Source: Thermacetogenium phaeum DSM 12270
Lineage (GTDB): Bacteria > Bacillota > DSM-12270 > Thermacetogeniales > Thermacetogeniaceae
Assembly: GCF_000305935.1 (NCBI RefSeq)
Contig: NC_018870.1
Span: 2,563,501 to 2,627,500, forward strand
DNA: 64,000 nucleotides
Direction of reading: 5' to 3'
Every line of letters begins with the position of its first letter. Position 1 is the stretch's first letter. This document shows positions 51,335 through 59,838 of this stretch, one piece after another. The notes below the pieces were generated by a model that did not search any database, was not told where the DNA came from, and was given only the letters and a program-made list of their open reading frames with translations. A program made the translations under genes and the position numbers.

Positions 51335-52020
51335 CCGTATATCACTCCGAGCACCAGTACGGCGATAATAGACCCAACAGACCCCAAGGCAACGTAACCG
51401 AAACCGTCAGCCGAAGTACTTCTCCCCCCCAATACGGAAGCGACTCCCACGCCTAACGCAATAACAAACGGTACCGTCATCGGGCCGGTGGTGACACCCC
51501 CGGCATCTAAAGAAACTACCGCATACTCAGCCGGCGTCAAGGATGCCAGCAAAAACACCAGGCCGTAACTTGCATAGAGAAGGTATTTTAAGGGAACACC
51601 CAGAACAACCCGCAGTAAAGCCAGCCCCACAAATACAGCCACACCCAAACCCACACTGCCGATTAAAAGATTCTTGGAAATGGCTCCTCCGGAGACAGCA
51701 TCTACTTGAGTGGCCAACACCCTGACATCGGGCTCGGCCACCGTCACCACAAAACCGAAGAGAAAACCAAAAAGAACCACAATCCATACTTTACCTATTT
51801 TGGGGAGAGCTGCACCGGTAGCTTCACCAACCTCAAGCAGGCCAAGATGGACACCCAGCAAGAAAAGAATTAAACCGACCGTGACCAGAACTGCACCGAC
51901 CAGAAACTGCATCATTACTGTTAGCGGCAGCTTGAGCATTAATTGCAGAATAACAACGAACACGGTTACCGGCAAAACTGCCAAAACAACTTCAATTACA
52001 GTGCTTTTTATAGTATCCAT
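51331..52020 (-). CDS. DUF1538 integral membrane protein (first of pair)
   Basis: 229 aa from ATG 52020, five bases after AAGGAGG; the open frame extends seven codons upstream. Six to seven membrane segments, with VAEPDVRVLA (about 89-98) and SLDAGGVTTGPMTVPF (about 173-188), both repeated in the downstream paralogue. The invariant acidic residues inside membrane motifs suggest ion or solute binding. The operon starts here: an AT-rich stretch just upstream contains a TATAAT-like -10, and a 136-base dispersed repeat begins about 60 bases away. Confidence 0.8.
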   Translation of the reverse strand: MDTIKSTVIEVVLAVLPVTVFVVILQLMLKLPLTVMMQFLVGAVLVTVGLILFLLGVHLGLLEVGEATGAALPKIGKVWIVVLFGFLFGFVVTVAEPDVRVLATQVDAVSGGAISKNLLIGSVGLGVAVFVGLALLRVVLGVPLKYLLYASYGLVFLLASLTPAEYAVVSLDAGGVTTGPMTVPFVIALGVGVASVLGGRSTSADGFGYVALGSVGSIIAVLVLGVIYG

Positions 52021-52081
52021 TTGGGCCTCCTTACGTCGCACTAATTATAATTAAAAGATATATAAGAAGGCATATATAATA

Positions 52082-52217
52082 GTAGACCACCGTGCCGCCA
52101 TCGACGGCGCCAACAGAGAAACGAAAAAGGGGTTATCCTTATCGGTGCAGCGACCTGACGGAGGTTATTACTCGCCCTTGACGAAGGAGCAGCTAACGGC
52201 AGCCGAATCGAAACAGA
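52082..52217 (+). repeat. Dispersed repeat family 2, copy A
   Basis: 136 bases, roughly 85-90% identical by eye to the reverse complement of 57164-57301. Shared blocks include AGCGACCTGACGGAGGTT and CAGCTAACGGCAGCCGAATCG. It begins with a CACCGT...ACGG imperfect hairpin. It lies upstream of the DUF1538 operon. Confidence 0.85.
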
Positions 52218-52271
52218 CGTGCTCTGAAAAGTAGCCTCACCACAGACTGGTATTCACGCGCCAATACTACC

Positions 52272-53015
52272 TTATCTTCCTGTATAGGCACACCTACCCA
52301 CCCGGGGAGAGTTGACCACCGGCAAGAACATTTCCTCGCCACATTCATGCTCAACAGCACATTTTTGGCAAAACCATCCTTCACCACTATAAAAACAATT
52401 AACACATACCAGGGTAGCCGTTGCACCGCATTTTTTGCACTTAATCAACGGCGGCTCGTTCCTGGCCAGGACATAAATGCCTTCATAATCCAGGCTTTCA
52501 TCATCTTTTTTCACTTTATTAATTGCATTTTTTATCCCCCTATCCAGGTGGTCTATTGACAATACCCGCAGGGCCAGTTCAGTGGTGTTGCCAAAATCGT
52601 ATTCATGGTAAAATATAGCACCAGGCTCAAGCACCTCCGCCAGGGAAATATTCATATCCGTCTCATTGCTAAAAAAGCCGAAGAGATCCTCACCCGTTTC
52701 ATTGACATACCTTATGCCGTGGATAACGAATTGGCTCAGATGGTCACAACATTCCAGCCAGATATCCCTTAGGAACTGGTCCAGTTGATTGAGAGTTGCC
52801 TCGCTTTGCACCAGGAGATGCAACCAGTATTCGGGATTATAGCGGCCTTCAACAACAATATGGAAGTATTCTTCCGGCACCACCATTTCCGGAAGAGATA
52901 ATAAATATCTCTTTTTACATACGGACAAGTGTTTGGTCATCCCTGATTTACCGTAGATGCTCCCGCATAAAAAACATTTGCCGCTCCTTTGAGGCTTTGT
53001 CTTTCGCCTTCCCAA
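52272..53015 (-). CDS. pRiA4b ORF-3-like protein with flanking zinc fingers
   Basis: 247 aa from TTG 53015, eight bases after AGGAGGT (MGRRKTKPQRSGKCFLCG). N-terminal finger: CFLC ... H-x3-C (residues about 14-36). The middle (about 50-170) is the pRiA4b ORF-3-like fold, recognised by FHIVVEGRYNPEYWLHLL and ATLNQLDQFLRDIWLECCDHLS. The C-terminus has CKKCGATATLVCVNC and CQKCAVEHECGEE, a second zinc-binding region. The fold is common near transposons, function unknown. Codon context and position between an IS and a repeat suggest transferred DNA. Confidence 0.7.
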   Translation of the reverse strand: MGRRKTKPQRSGKCFLCGSIYGKSGMTKHLSVCKKRYLLSLPEMVVPEEYFHIVVEGRYNPEYWLHLLVQSEATLNQLDQFLRDIWLECCDHLSQFVIHGIRYVNETGEDLFGFFSNETDMNISLAEVLEPGAIFYHEYDFGNTTELALRVLSIDHLDRGIKNAINKVKKDDESLDYEGIYVLARNEPPLIKCKKCGATATLVCVNCFYSGEGWFCQKCAVEHECGEEMFLPVVNSPRVGRCAYTGR

Positions 53016-53486
53016 TTTTAAATACCTCCTGTTTTGGACTTTAAGCGGTGTGGTAAGCACCCATGCATACCAGCAGGCGAGGTTGGAAGCCAAACCGCGT
53101 TGCATTTATATCAGCACCCTCATGAACTTTCGCCATGTTTTGTCAAAGTCCTTCAACCGGGTAGCGAATAAGAAAGATGGCAGCTCCACCTTTTGCCCGG
53201 CCTTATCCATTAAGGGCAAGGAAGTATTTGCCTTTTGAGTTCTTCAGCGGATGCATTCTGACGGAACGTACTCGAAGTTCTCTTCTTACCACCGCACCCC
53301 GTTGGCTAGACTAACCCACCGCATCGCTCGAGTCGACTTTTCTGTGCTCAGACGGTTCCCTTCCTTAACTATACAGTCAGAGTCAAGCACAACCGCTGTT
53401 TCCCCAAAGTTTTATCCATAAACCTCATCTAGAGGCCATGTAAAATTTCAGTAGGTAAAAGAAGGGGATCGGCTTCTTAAAAAGAA
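53016..53486. other. Gene-free stretch before ISLre2 element
   Basis: 471 bases with no frame that I can match to a family and no tRNA or hairpin of note. Likely leftover of earlier insertions. Confidence 0.4.
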
Positions 53487-55169
53487 AAGAGACCTCGGCA
53501 CCCAAAATCTATCACCCCAAAAAGGAGTGTGAGGTCTCATGTTAGATATTCGCCACATAGTGGGGGCAGTCCTTCTTTTTGTCAAAGGTTTAGTCAAATT
53601 AATTGGAGAGTGCGAAGACTTCTCTGAGCTTGAGAAAGGGGTTCACGAACTCTGCCAGGACGTGTGTAACCAGATTTTCACCTGGGCATTAGAAAAGATC
53701 GATACCCGTCTGATGAATGAACGAGACCGGAGCATCTGGGAGGTTGTCGGTTTTCGGACAAAAACAGCCATCAGCACCTTTGGGGAATTTCCCTTAAAAA
53801 GGCGCCTGTACAGGAACAAAGAAACCGGGGAAACCAAATTCTTTTTAGACGAACTGCTGGGCTGGCCGGAGCGGGCCAGGGTTACTCCTTACCTCAAAGA
53901 GTTGGCAATCAAACTAAGCACCGAACTTTCCTTTGGCCGGGCAGCGGAGATATTGAGTTATCTTGTACCTAAATTAAGCACCATGACCATCTGGCATATC
54001 ACCCAAGAAGCAGGCGAAATACTGCAGCGAGAAGGGGAAGAGAAGAGAGCGGCGGTATTTGAAGACGGAGGAGCACCAGGTGGGAAAGAAGTGGTTGGGG
54101 AGTTGCATATTGAAGGTGATGGAGTGATAGTCAATCTGCAACGGGAAAAAGAGAAGCGAGGAGAAATCAAACACATAGTAACCTACGAAGGGAAGAAACA
54201 AGTTAGCCGGAACCGCTTTGCCCTGCAAAACAAGCTTGTTGTAAGCACCCTAAGTGAAGGACAAGTGGCCTGGGAAGAGAGCTATGCTCGGGCTGGGGGG
54301 GAATGGGATTTAGAACAGATCAAAGAGATCTACATAGGTGGCGATGGAGCAAAATGGATCAAAGAGGGGCTGGAATACTTCCCCGGTGCTGTATACTGCT
54401 TAGACCCATACCATCTAAACAGGCATTTAACCGAAGCCCTCTGGTATGACGAAGAAACCTTTCAGAAAGTAGGCGCAGCCATCTCTCATAGCAACTGGCA
54501 GGAAACCCAAGCAATACTCACAGAAGCAATCAAAAAAACCAGAGGCAACCGGAAAAAGAGGCTCATCAAGCTATTGCATTATCTTGAAGAGAACTGGACG
54601 GGGATTATTAACTCGGCAGGAGCAAAACGTTTAGGAACCATCGAAGGGCAGATTCAGCACAACGTAGCACGGCGGATGAAACGCCTGGGGGCCAAGTGGA
54701 CCACAACCGGAGGAGACCGGATGGCCCGGCTTCTGGCTGCCAAAGCAAACGGAGAGCTTAGCAATTATGCTTCGCGCTGGCCAGTGGAACATGGAAAGCT
54801 GAAGGAGATAGCGCAGATAAAACCGGTAGAAAAGTCGGTAGAAAAACAAAAAGCCGGAGAAATAGGGGAATGGCTGCAGGCGACAATACCGGCATTAAAA
54901 GGGCCTTTTGCGGATCGTCCCTGGATAAAACATGTTTTACGGGAACTGACCCGGCCGGAATTTGCTGCTCTTATTTGCTAACCGGTTTTCCGAGTAGCAC
55001 TGATAGCTTGGCCTCTGCATGTGTTAAATGTTTTGCGAGGGGGTAACGTGTTATTGTTGTCTGTTCCTCCTAGCTACCTGGTTGTCAAGTTTATCTCAAC
55101 AATCTTCAGTTAAATTCAAGGTCAAAGCCATTGCTTTGAAGCTTAAGGTTTTGAACGTCGAGGTCTCTT
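53487..55169 (+). mobile_element. ISLre2-family insertion sequence (about 1.68 kb)
   Basis: Ends share AAGAGACCTCG (53487-53497) and its complement CGAGGTCTCTT (55159-55169); matching continues imperfectly for about 22 bases. The element encloses one full-length transposase gene. No clear target duplication was seen in the A/T-rich flanks. Confidence 0.8.
53539..54981 (+). CDS. ISLre2-family transposase
   Basis: 480 aa, complete. The UPF0236/ISLre2 type is recognised from GFRTKTAISTFGEFPLKRR, RRLYRNKETGE, the HIEGDGVIVNLQ core, YIGGDGAKWIKEGLEYFPGA and CLDPYHLNRHL, and the late GTIEGQIQHNVARRMKRLGAKW (quoted in part) with catalytic acidic residues. ATG after AAAGGAGTGTGAGG. Only intact transposase in the window and one of few plus-strand genes; the element may still move. 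Confidence 0.9.
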   Translation: MLDIRHIVGAVLLFVKGLVKLIGECEDFSELEKGVHELCQDVCNQIFTWALEKIDTRLMNERDRSIWEVVGFRTKTAISTFGEFPLKRRLYRNKETGETKFFLDELLGWPERARVTPYLKELAIKLSTELSFGRAAEILSYLVPKLSTMTIWHITQEAGEILQREGEEKRAAVFEDGGAPGGKEVVGELHIEGDGVIVNLQREKEKRGEIKHIVTYEGKKQVSRNRFALQNKLVVSTLSEGQVAWEESYARAGGEWDLEQIKEIYIGGDGAKWIKEGLEYFPGAVYCLDPYHLNRHLTEALWYDEETFQKVGAAISHSNWQETQAILTEAIKKTRGNRKKRLIKLLHYLEENWTGIINSAGAKRLGTIEGQIQHNVARRMKRLGAKWTTTGGDRMARLLAAKANGELSNYASRWPVEHGKLKEIAQIKPVEKSVEKQKAGEIGEWLQATIPALKGPFADRPWIKHVLRELTRPEFAALIC

Positions 55170-55232
55170 AAGGGGAAAAATTTTATTAAAAATACCTACT
55201 GGATCTTGACATGGACTCATCTAGATATAATC

Positions 55233-55273
55233 TTGACGTTATTCAGCACTTAAATTTATAATGAATTTAAGTG
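55233..55273 (+). promoter_or_regulatory. vapBC promoter with palindromic operator
   Basis: TTGACG (55233-55238), 18-base spacer, TATAAT (55257-55262). A perfect 10-bp inverted repeat CACTTAAATT / AATTTAAGTG (55247-55256 and 55264-55273) brackets the -10, as expected for an antitoxin-bound operator giving autoregulation. Confidence 0.75.
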
Positions 55274-55283
55274 AGGTGATCAT

Positions 55284-55529
55284 ATGCGGCAAAAACTGGG
55301 TACCTCCATTAACGCCCGGCTGCTTTACAGGGCCAAACTTTTAGCGTTCCAGGAGCAAAAACATCTCAATGAAATAATTGAAGAAGCTCTGGAACAATAC
55401 CTCTCTGAGAACAGGATTAAAACTAAGGGTTGCTCATCACCTGCTGTCAAAAGCACTAAGGGCTGTATCCCGGCCAATGCCGATCTGGTAAAAAAGGTGC
55501 TGGAGGAGGAGGCTTTTTTTGAGGTTTGA
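55284..55529 (+). CDS. VapB-like antitoxin (ribbon-helix-helix type)
   Basis: 81 aa. Residues about 5-45 (LGTSINARLLYRAKLLAFQEQK and NEIIEEALEQYL, quoted in part) look like a ribbon-helix-helix DNA-binding domain; the C-terminal part (ADLVKKVLEEEAFFEV) is the likely toxin-neutralising tail. GAGGTG precedes the ATG by six bases. It overlaps the PIN-domain gene by 11 bases, the normal antitoxin-toxin arrangement. Confidence 0.7.
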   Translation: MRQKLGTSINARLLYRAKLLAFQEQKHLNEIIEEALEQYLSENRIKTKGCSSPAVKSTKGCIPANADLVKKVLEEEAFFEV

Positions 55530-56019
55530 GGAATTAAAAGCAGGCAGCAAGGTTTTTATTGATGCTAACATCTTTATTTACCACTTTAGCGGGATCTCGG
55601 AAGAATCCAGCTTCTTATTAGAGCGGTGCGAGCGGGAAGAAATATTAGGCTTTACTACTACCACTATCTTGTTGGAGGTCATGCACCGCTTAATGATGTT
55701 GGAAGCAGTTACTAAAGGACTGGTTGCACCGGGAAATATTGCAAAGAATTTAAAAAGCAAGCCAGAAATAGTTACTGAACTGACAATCTATGCTGAACAA
55801 ATACAAAAAATTCCGGAAATGAACATTAACATTGTACCCATTACCCAGGATTTATGCTTTCAGGCGGTGATCTGGCAACAAAAATACGGGTTGATGACCA
55901 ACGATTCTATCCTACTGGCTGCCTGTCAGGAGCATAACTGCCGGCATCTTGCCAGCAACGATTCAGCATTTGCCAGGGTGGAAAAATTGACCCTGTTACA
56001 ACCCATGGATGTATTATAA
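55519..56019 (+). CDS. PIN-domain ribonuclease, VapC-like toxin
   Basis: 166 aa. TTG start, six bases after GGAGGAGG. PIN acidic residues: D in VFIDANIFIYHF (about 15), E in TTTILLEVMHRL (about 52), D in LMTNDSILLAA (about 130) and D in LASNDSAFARV (about 146). Cleaves RNA, often initiator tRNA or rRNA, in known members; target here unknown. Stranded among mobile DNA, so probably imported with it and now retained by addiction. Confidence 0.8.
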   Translation: MRFEELKAGSKVFIDANIFIYHFSGISEESSFLLERCEREEILGFTTTTILLEVMHRLMMLEAVTKGLVAPGNIAKNLKSKPEIVTELTIYAEQIQKIPEMNINIVPITQDLCFQAVIWQQKYGLMTNDSILLAACQEHNCRHLASNDSAFARVEKLTLLQPMDVL

Positions 56020-56091
56020 AGAAATAGTATCCGTCAATATTACAGTGGGTGGAAGAGCCGAACAAGCTTCCGAATCGGAGCTTATAATGGA

Positions 56092-56451
56092 CGTCAGACC
56101 CATTTCATCCGGAATATCTTAGTTGCCTGCCCCAAGTCTTTACAAGGCGAGCTGTATGAGAGGCTGCGGCTGTTCTTCGATGCGCCGGATATGGGGACGG
56201 CCAGATGGTTGCAGGCCTTTGGCGCCCGGGCGCCAAAAGGCGGTGGAGCGGCTTGAAGCTGGTTTCGAGGACGCGATGGCGGTGATGGCGCTGCCTGAAC
56301 GGTACCGGAAACGCCTCCGGACAACCAATGGTGTGGAACGGCTCAACCAGGAGATCCACCGCCGGGAAAGCAGGTGATCCGGATCTTTCCCAACGAGGAG
56401 TTGGCGATCCGCTTGATTGGTGTGGTGCTCGTGGAGATCGACGAGGCGTGA
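56092..56451 (+). pseudogene. IS256 (Mutator) family transposase, C-terminal remnant
   Basis: Three frames carry successive pieces of one transposase: QTHFIRNILVACPKSLQGEL to FDAPDMGTARW (from 56092), then KAVERLEAGFEDAMAVMALP and RKRLRTTNGVERLNQEIHRR (to 56377), then VIRIFPNEELAIRLIGVVLV (56374-56451). The catalytic Glu region NGVERLN is present but the N-terminal half and first Asp residues are gone. A dead fragment. 56452-56573 holds nothing else. Confidence 0.85.
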
Positions 56452-56573
56452 ACCACGGCTTTTCATTTATTGATTCATTGATGGCCGTTTGCCGAAAACC
56501 CGTTCTTCCGCTGCCACTAACCCCGGCGCCGAACCCGAGAACCGCCTGAACTTTCATGATTTTTTCCCGATAG

Positions 56574-56620
56574 AAAAAAGCTGCGAAGGCTCCCCCTTTA
56601 GTGTGGAGAACCTTCGCAGC
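56574..56620 (-). terminator. Intrinsic terminator after rplL
   Basis: Minus strand GCTGCGAAGG ... CCTTCGCAGC (ten pairs, extendable by GGAG/CTCC) followed by TTTTTTC. It ends the rpmG-rplL operon, so rpoBC must be transcribed separately. Confidence 0.88.
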
Positions 56621-56693
56621 TGCCATGCGCTCCGTTTTAGCTTCTTCTCAGCAACTACAGTAGATGTTCTCTCGAATTTGAGAACGCCGCAGG

Positions 56694-57074
56694 TTATTTA
56701 ATCTCGACCTCGGCTCCGACATCCACGAGCTTGGCCTTGATGGACTCTGCCTCTTCCTTGCTTACCTTCTCTTTAACCGGTTTGGGAGCGCTGTCAACAA
56801 GCTCCTTGGCCTCCTTCAGGCCGAGCCCGGTGACCTCCCGCACAACCTTGATCACGTTGATCTTCTTGTCTCCAACGGCCTTAAGAACAACGTCAAACTC
56901 GGTCTTCTCCTCCTCCGCCGGAGCCTCAGCAGCTGCCGGTGCAGGGCCTGCGGCAACGGCAACCGGAGCGGCTGCAGTAACCCCAAACTCCTCCTCCAGC
57001 GCCTTGACCAGTTCCGCAAGCTCCAAAACGGTCATACCTTTAACAGCTTCAATAATCTCTGCTACTTTACTCAA
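56694..57074 (-). CDS. rplL: 50S ribosomal protein L7/L12
   Basis: 126 aa from TTG 57074, eight bases after AGGAGG ([19 protein letters not shown]). Ala/Pro-rich hinge ([19 protein letters not shown]), then the C-terminal factor-binding domain ([20 protein letters not shown]). The stalk protein that recruits translation GTPases. Separated from rplJ by 252 bases, which hold a dispersed repeat, and from rpoB by about 9 kb. Confidence 0.97.
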   Translation of the reverse strand: MSKVAEIIEAVKGMTVLELAELVKALEEEFGVTAAAPVAVAAGPAPAAAEAPAEEEKTEFDVVLKAVGDKKINVIKVVREVTGLGLKEAKELVDSAPKPVKEKVSKEEAESIKAKLVDVGAEVEIK

Positions 57075-57163
57075 TTCAAAAACCTCCTCACTGTTTTCCA
57101 AGATTTTTCTTCATGGTGGCTTGAATAAGAAATTTTGATGGCACAGAGTCGCCTATCTCTACA

Positions 57164-57301
57164 TCCTGCCTCGATTCGGCTGCCGTTAGCTGTTCCTTCG
57201 TCAGGGGCGAGTAACAACCTCCGTCAGGTCGCTGCGCCGATAAGGATAACCCTTTTTTTCGTTCCTCTGTTGGCACCGTCGATGGTGGCACGGTGGTCTA
57301 C
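57164..57301 (-). repeat. Dispersed repeat family 2, copy B, inside rplJ-rplL gap
   Basis: 138 bases, inverted relative to the copy at 52082-52217. The minus strand starts with CACCGTGCCACCATCGACGGTG, a 6-bp perfect hairpin (quoted in part elsewhere). Being transcribed between two genes whose products are needed at a 1:4 ratio, it could affect mRNA processing or rplL translation. Confidence 0.85.
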
Positions 57302-57326
57302 AGGAACTTCCACTACAGAGGCATTC

Positions 57327-57851
57327 TTAACCGGCAGCTTTTTGATCCTTAACAGCATTTAAGGCATAAACAAGCTTGCGGATGGGCCCCTGCAAAACCG
57401 TAACAAAACCCGCCAACGGGCCGTTCAATCCTCCCACTACCCGAGCGAGCAGCACATCTCTACCGGGGAGATCGGCCATGGATTTAATCTCCGAGACACC
57501 GACAATTCGTCCCTCAACCAGCCCGCCCTTGACCTCCAGGCTGCGCTTCGTTTTGAGAAAATCGAAGATGACCTTTGCAGGAGCTACCGGGTCCTCGAAG
57601 CCAAAAGCGACGGCGGTAGGACCCGTTAACAGGCTACCCAATTCCTTAAAGCCGCTTCTTTCAACGGCAAGCCGGGTCAGAGTGTTCTTGACAACCCGGA
57701 ACTCCACCCCGGCTTCCCGGCAAGCCCTGCGGAACGAATTGGCGTCTTCCACCGTAAGACCCCGGTATTCCGTAAAGATTGCCGACTTGGAGGACTTAAA
57801 TTTTTCTTCGAGCTCTGCCACGATCTTTTTCTTTTCCTCAATACCGGCCAT
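57327..57851 (-). CDS. rplJ: 50S ribosomal protein L10
   Basis: 174 aa from ATG 57851 (MAGIEEKKKIVAELEEKFKS), six bases after AAGGAGG; the frame is open 26 codons upstream through the leader. FTEYRGLTVEDANSFRRAC and VVKNTLTRLAVE are typical. Binds the L7/L12 dimers and 23S helix 42/43; excess L10-L12 represses its own leader. Confidence 0.96.
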   Translation of the reverse strand: MAGIEEKKKIVAELEEKFKSSKSAIFTEYRGLTVEDANSFRRACREAGVEFRVVKNTLTRLAVERSGFKELGSLLTGPTAVAFGFEDPVAPAKVIFDFLKTKRSLEVKGGLVEGRIVGVSEIKSMADLPGRDVLLARVVGGLNGPLAGFVTVLQGPIRKLVYALNAVKDQKAAG

Positions 57852-57870
57852 AATGCACCTCCTTAAACTC

Positions 57871-57990
57871 TTATAAATAAATAAGCCCTCCGCAGACAAC
57901 GGAGGGCCAGCTTTCACAGCCATACCCATACTCTCTAACCTCGGCAGGCGTTAATCACCATTAAGCCTTGCGGCACCTGCTGTCTACGGT
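57871..57990 (-). promoter_or_regulatory. L10 leader (autoregulatory RNA)
   Basis: Upstream of rplJ the minus strand contains GTAGACAGCAGGTGC, later TTAATGGTGATTAACGCCTGC, as in the ribosomal L10 leader that mimics the L10 binding site on 23S. It ends in an 8-bp hairpin GCCCTCCG/CGGAGGGC (57885-57907) followed by TTATTTATTTAT, a weak terminator-like attenuator. Confidence 0.75.
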
Positions 57991-58037
57991 CACGTATAAA
58001 GCTTATCAAATTAAATTATCCCGGTCAAGCAAGTCTT

Positions 58038-58733
58038 TTAACCCAGCGGTTTGAGCGGGTTGATCTTGACACCCGGACCCATGGTCGAGCAGACGGTGAT
58101 GCTCTTGATGTATTGTCCCCGCGCCGCTGCGGGCTTCGCCTTGATTAAAGCGTCCATCAGGGTGCTGTAATTCTCTTGCAAGGCCTCTACTGGGAATGAA
58201 ACCTTCCCGATGGGTGCATGAACAATGCCGGTCTTGTCGGCGCGGTACTCAATCTTGCCGGCCTTGATCTCTTTGACGGCACGGGCGATGTCAAAGGTAA
58301 CCGTTCCGGTCTTCGGGTTAGGCATCAACCCCCGGGGTCCCAGCAGCCTTCCCAGACGGCCGACCATACTCATCACATCCGGTGTAGCAACGGCCACCTC
58401 GAAATCGAGCCACCCTTCCTGGATCTTCTGTACCAGATCCTCCGCTCCCACGTAATCGGCACCGGCTTCAACCGCCTCCTGGGCCTTATCCCCTTTAGCG
58501 AAGACGAGAACTTTACGGGTTTTGCCTGTCCCATGGGGAAGCACAACAGCCCCCCGCACCTGCTGATCGGCGTGCCTGGTATCAATACCGAGGCGCACCG
58601 CCACCTCAACAGACTCATCAAACTTGGCAGGAGCTATCTCCTTAACCAGCTGCAGGGCATCTCGTGGCTCGTAGTAATTCTCCCGATCAATCTTTGCCAG
58701 AGCCTCCCGATATTTCTTACCTCTTTTGGGCAT
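58038..58733 (-). CDS. rplA: 50S ribosomal protein L1
   Basis: 231 aa; [40 protein letters not shown] and [14 protein letters not shown] [19 protein letters not shown]. Binds the mobile L1 stalk and its own mRNA. 52 bases after rplK. Confidence 0.97.
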   Translation of the reverse strand: MPKRGKKYREALAKIDRENYYEPRDALQLVKEIAPAKFDESVEVAVRLGIDTRHADQQVRGAVVLPHGTGKTRKVLVFAKGDKAQEAVEAGADYVGAEDLVQKIQEGWLDFEVAVATPDVMSMVGRLGRLLGPRGLMPNPKTGTVTFDIARAVKEIKAGKIEYRADKTGIVHAPIGKVSFPVEALQENYSTLMDALIKAKPAAARGQYIKSITVCSTMGPGVKINPLKPLG

Positions 58734-58785
58734 CTTTCATCGACCTCCTTGTGGTTTTAGCGGATTGCTCCTCCCACCAGGAAAA

Positions 58786-59214
58786 CTAATCCGCGATTTC
58801 AATCCCCATGCTGCGTGCGGTGCCTTCAATCATCCGCATGGCTCCCTCAATATCTGCGGCGTTGAGATCCCGCATCTTCAATTCGGCGATCTCCCGCACC
58901 TTTGCGCGGGAAACCTTACCCACCTTCTTACGATTGGGTTCTCCAGAAGCGGTTTCCAAACCCAGGGCCTTTTTTAGAAGAACGGCAGCCGGTGGAGTCT
59001 TGGTAATAAAGCTAAAGGAGCGATCCTGATAAATGGTAACCTCCACCGGAATGATTAAGCCGTCATCTTTAGCCGTGCGCTCATTAAATTCCTTACAAAA
59101 AGCCATGATATTGACGCCATGAGGACCCAAAGCAGAACCGACAGGTGGCGCCGGCGTTGCCTTACCCGCCGGGATCTGCAGCTTGACTACGGCGGCTACT
59201 TTTTTTGCGGCCAT
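58786..59214 (-). CDS. rplK: 50S ribosomal protein L11
   Basis: 142 aa; [37 protein letters not shown] and [19 protein letters not shown]. GTPase-centre protein and thiostrepton/RelA contact. Follows nusG by 37 bases. Confidence 0.97.
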   Translation of the reverse strand: MAAKKVAAVVKLQIPAGKATPAPPVGSALGPHGVNIMAFCKEFNERTAKDDGLIIPVEVTIYQDRSFSFITKTPPAAVLLKKALGLETASGEPNRKKVGKVSRAKVREIAELKMRDLNAADIEGAMRMIEGTARSMGIEIAD

Positions 59215-59251
59215 CCTTCACACTTCCCTTCTGCAATTCTATAGTTTTTAA

Positions 59252-59776
59252 TTATAATTTCTCAACCTGTGTAAAGTCCAGCTCTACGGGGGTTTCCCGT
59301 CCGAACATGGATACGAGCACCTTAAGCTTGCTTTTTTCCGGATAGATCTCCTCTACCGTGCCGATGAAGTTCTCGAAAGGACCGGCAATAACCCGTACAC
59401 TCTCACCGATGTCCAGGTCGATGCGCGGGTGGGCCTCCTCGAGCCCCATCTGGCGCATGATGGCTTGGACCTCACTCTGCTGCAGCGGTATCGGCTTGTT
59501 CCCCGATCCAACAAAACTGGTTACACCCGGTGTATTGCGCACCACATACCAGGAGTCATCGGTGAGGATCATCTCCACCAAGACATAACCGGGGAATATC
59601 TTTTTTTGGGAAACGCGGCGCTTTCCATCCTTGATCTCGATTTCATCTTCCATCGGCACAAGGATGCGAAAAATCTTATCCTGCATGTTCATCGAAGCGA
59701 CACGCTTCTCCAAATTGGCTTTAACCTTATTTTCATAGCCGGAATAGGTGTGAATCACAAACCACTTCTTCTCCAT
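59252..59776 (-). CDS. nusG: Transcription elongation/termination factor NusG
   Basis: 174 aa from ATG 59776 (MEKKWFVIHTYSGYENKVKA); the frame continues 22 codons further up, overlapping the secE end, but without homology, and the binding site is weak. NGN domain to about residue 115, then KOW domain (GESVRVIAGPFENFIGTVEEI). Couples RNA polymerase to Rho or the ribosome. Confidence 0.95.
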   Translation of the reverse strand: MEKKWFVIHTYSGYENKVKANLEKRVASMNMQDKIFRILVPMEDEIEIKDGKRRVSQKKIFPGYVLVEMILTDDSWYVVRNTPGVTSFVGSGNKPIPLQQSEVQAIMRQMGLEEAHPRIDLDIGESVRVIAGPFENFIGTVEEIYPEKSKLKVLVSMFGRETPVELDFTQVEKL

Positions 59777-59838
59777 AAAGACAAGGGACCTTGCGGCCCC
59801 CACCTCCCCGGGATAATTCTTTACCGTGCAACTCCGCG

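Noticed and set aside
57102..57291. 67-codon minus frame in the rplJ-rplL gap
   Set aside because: It is the translated dispersed repeat; the other copy does not keep the frame.
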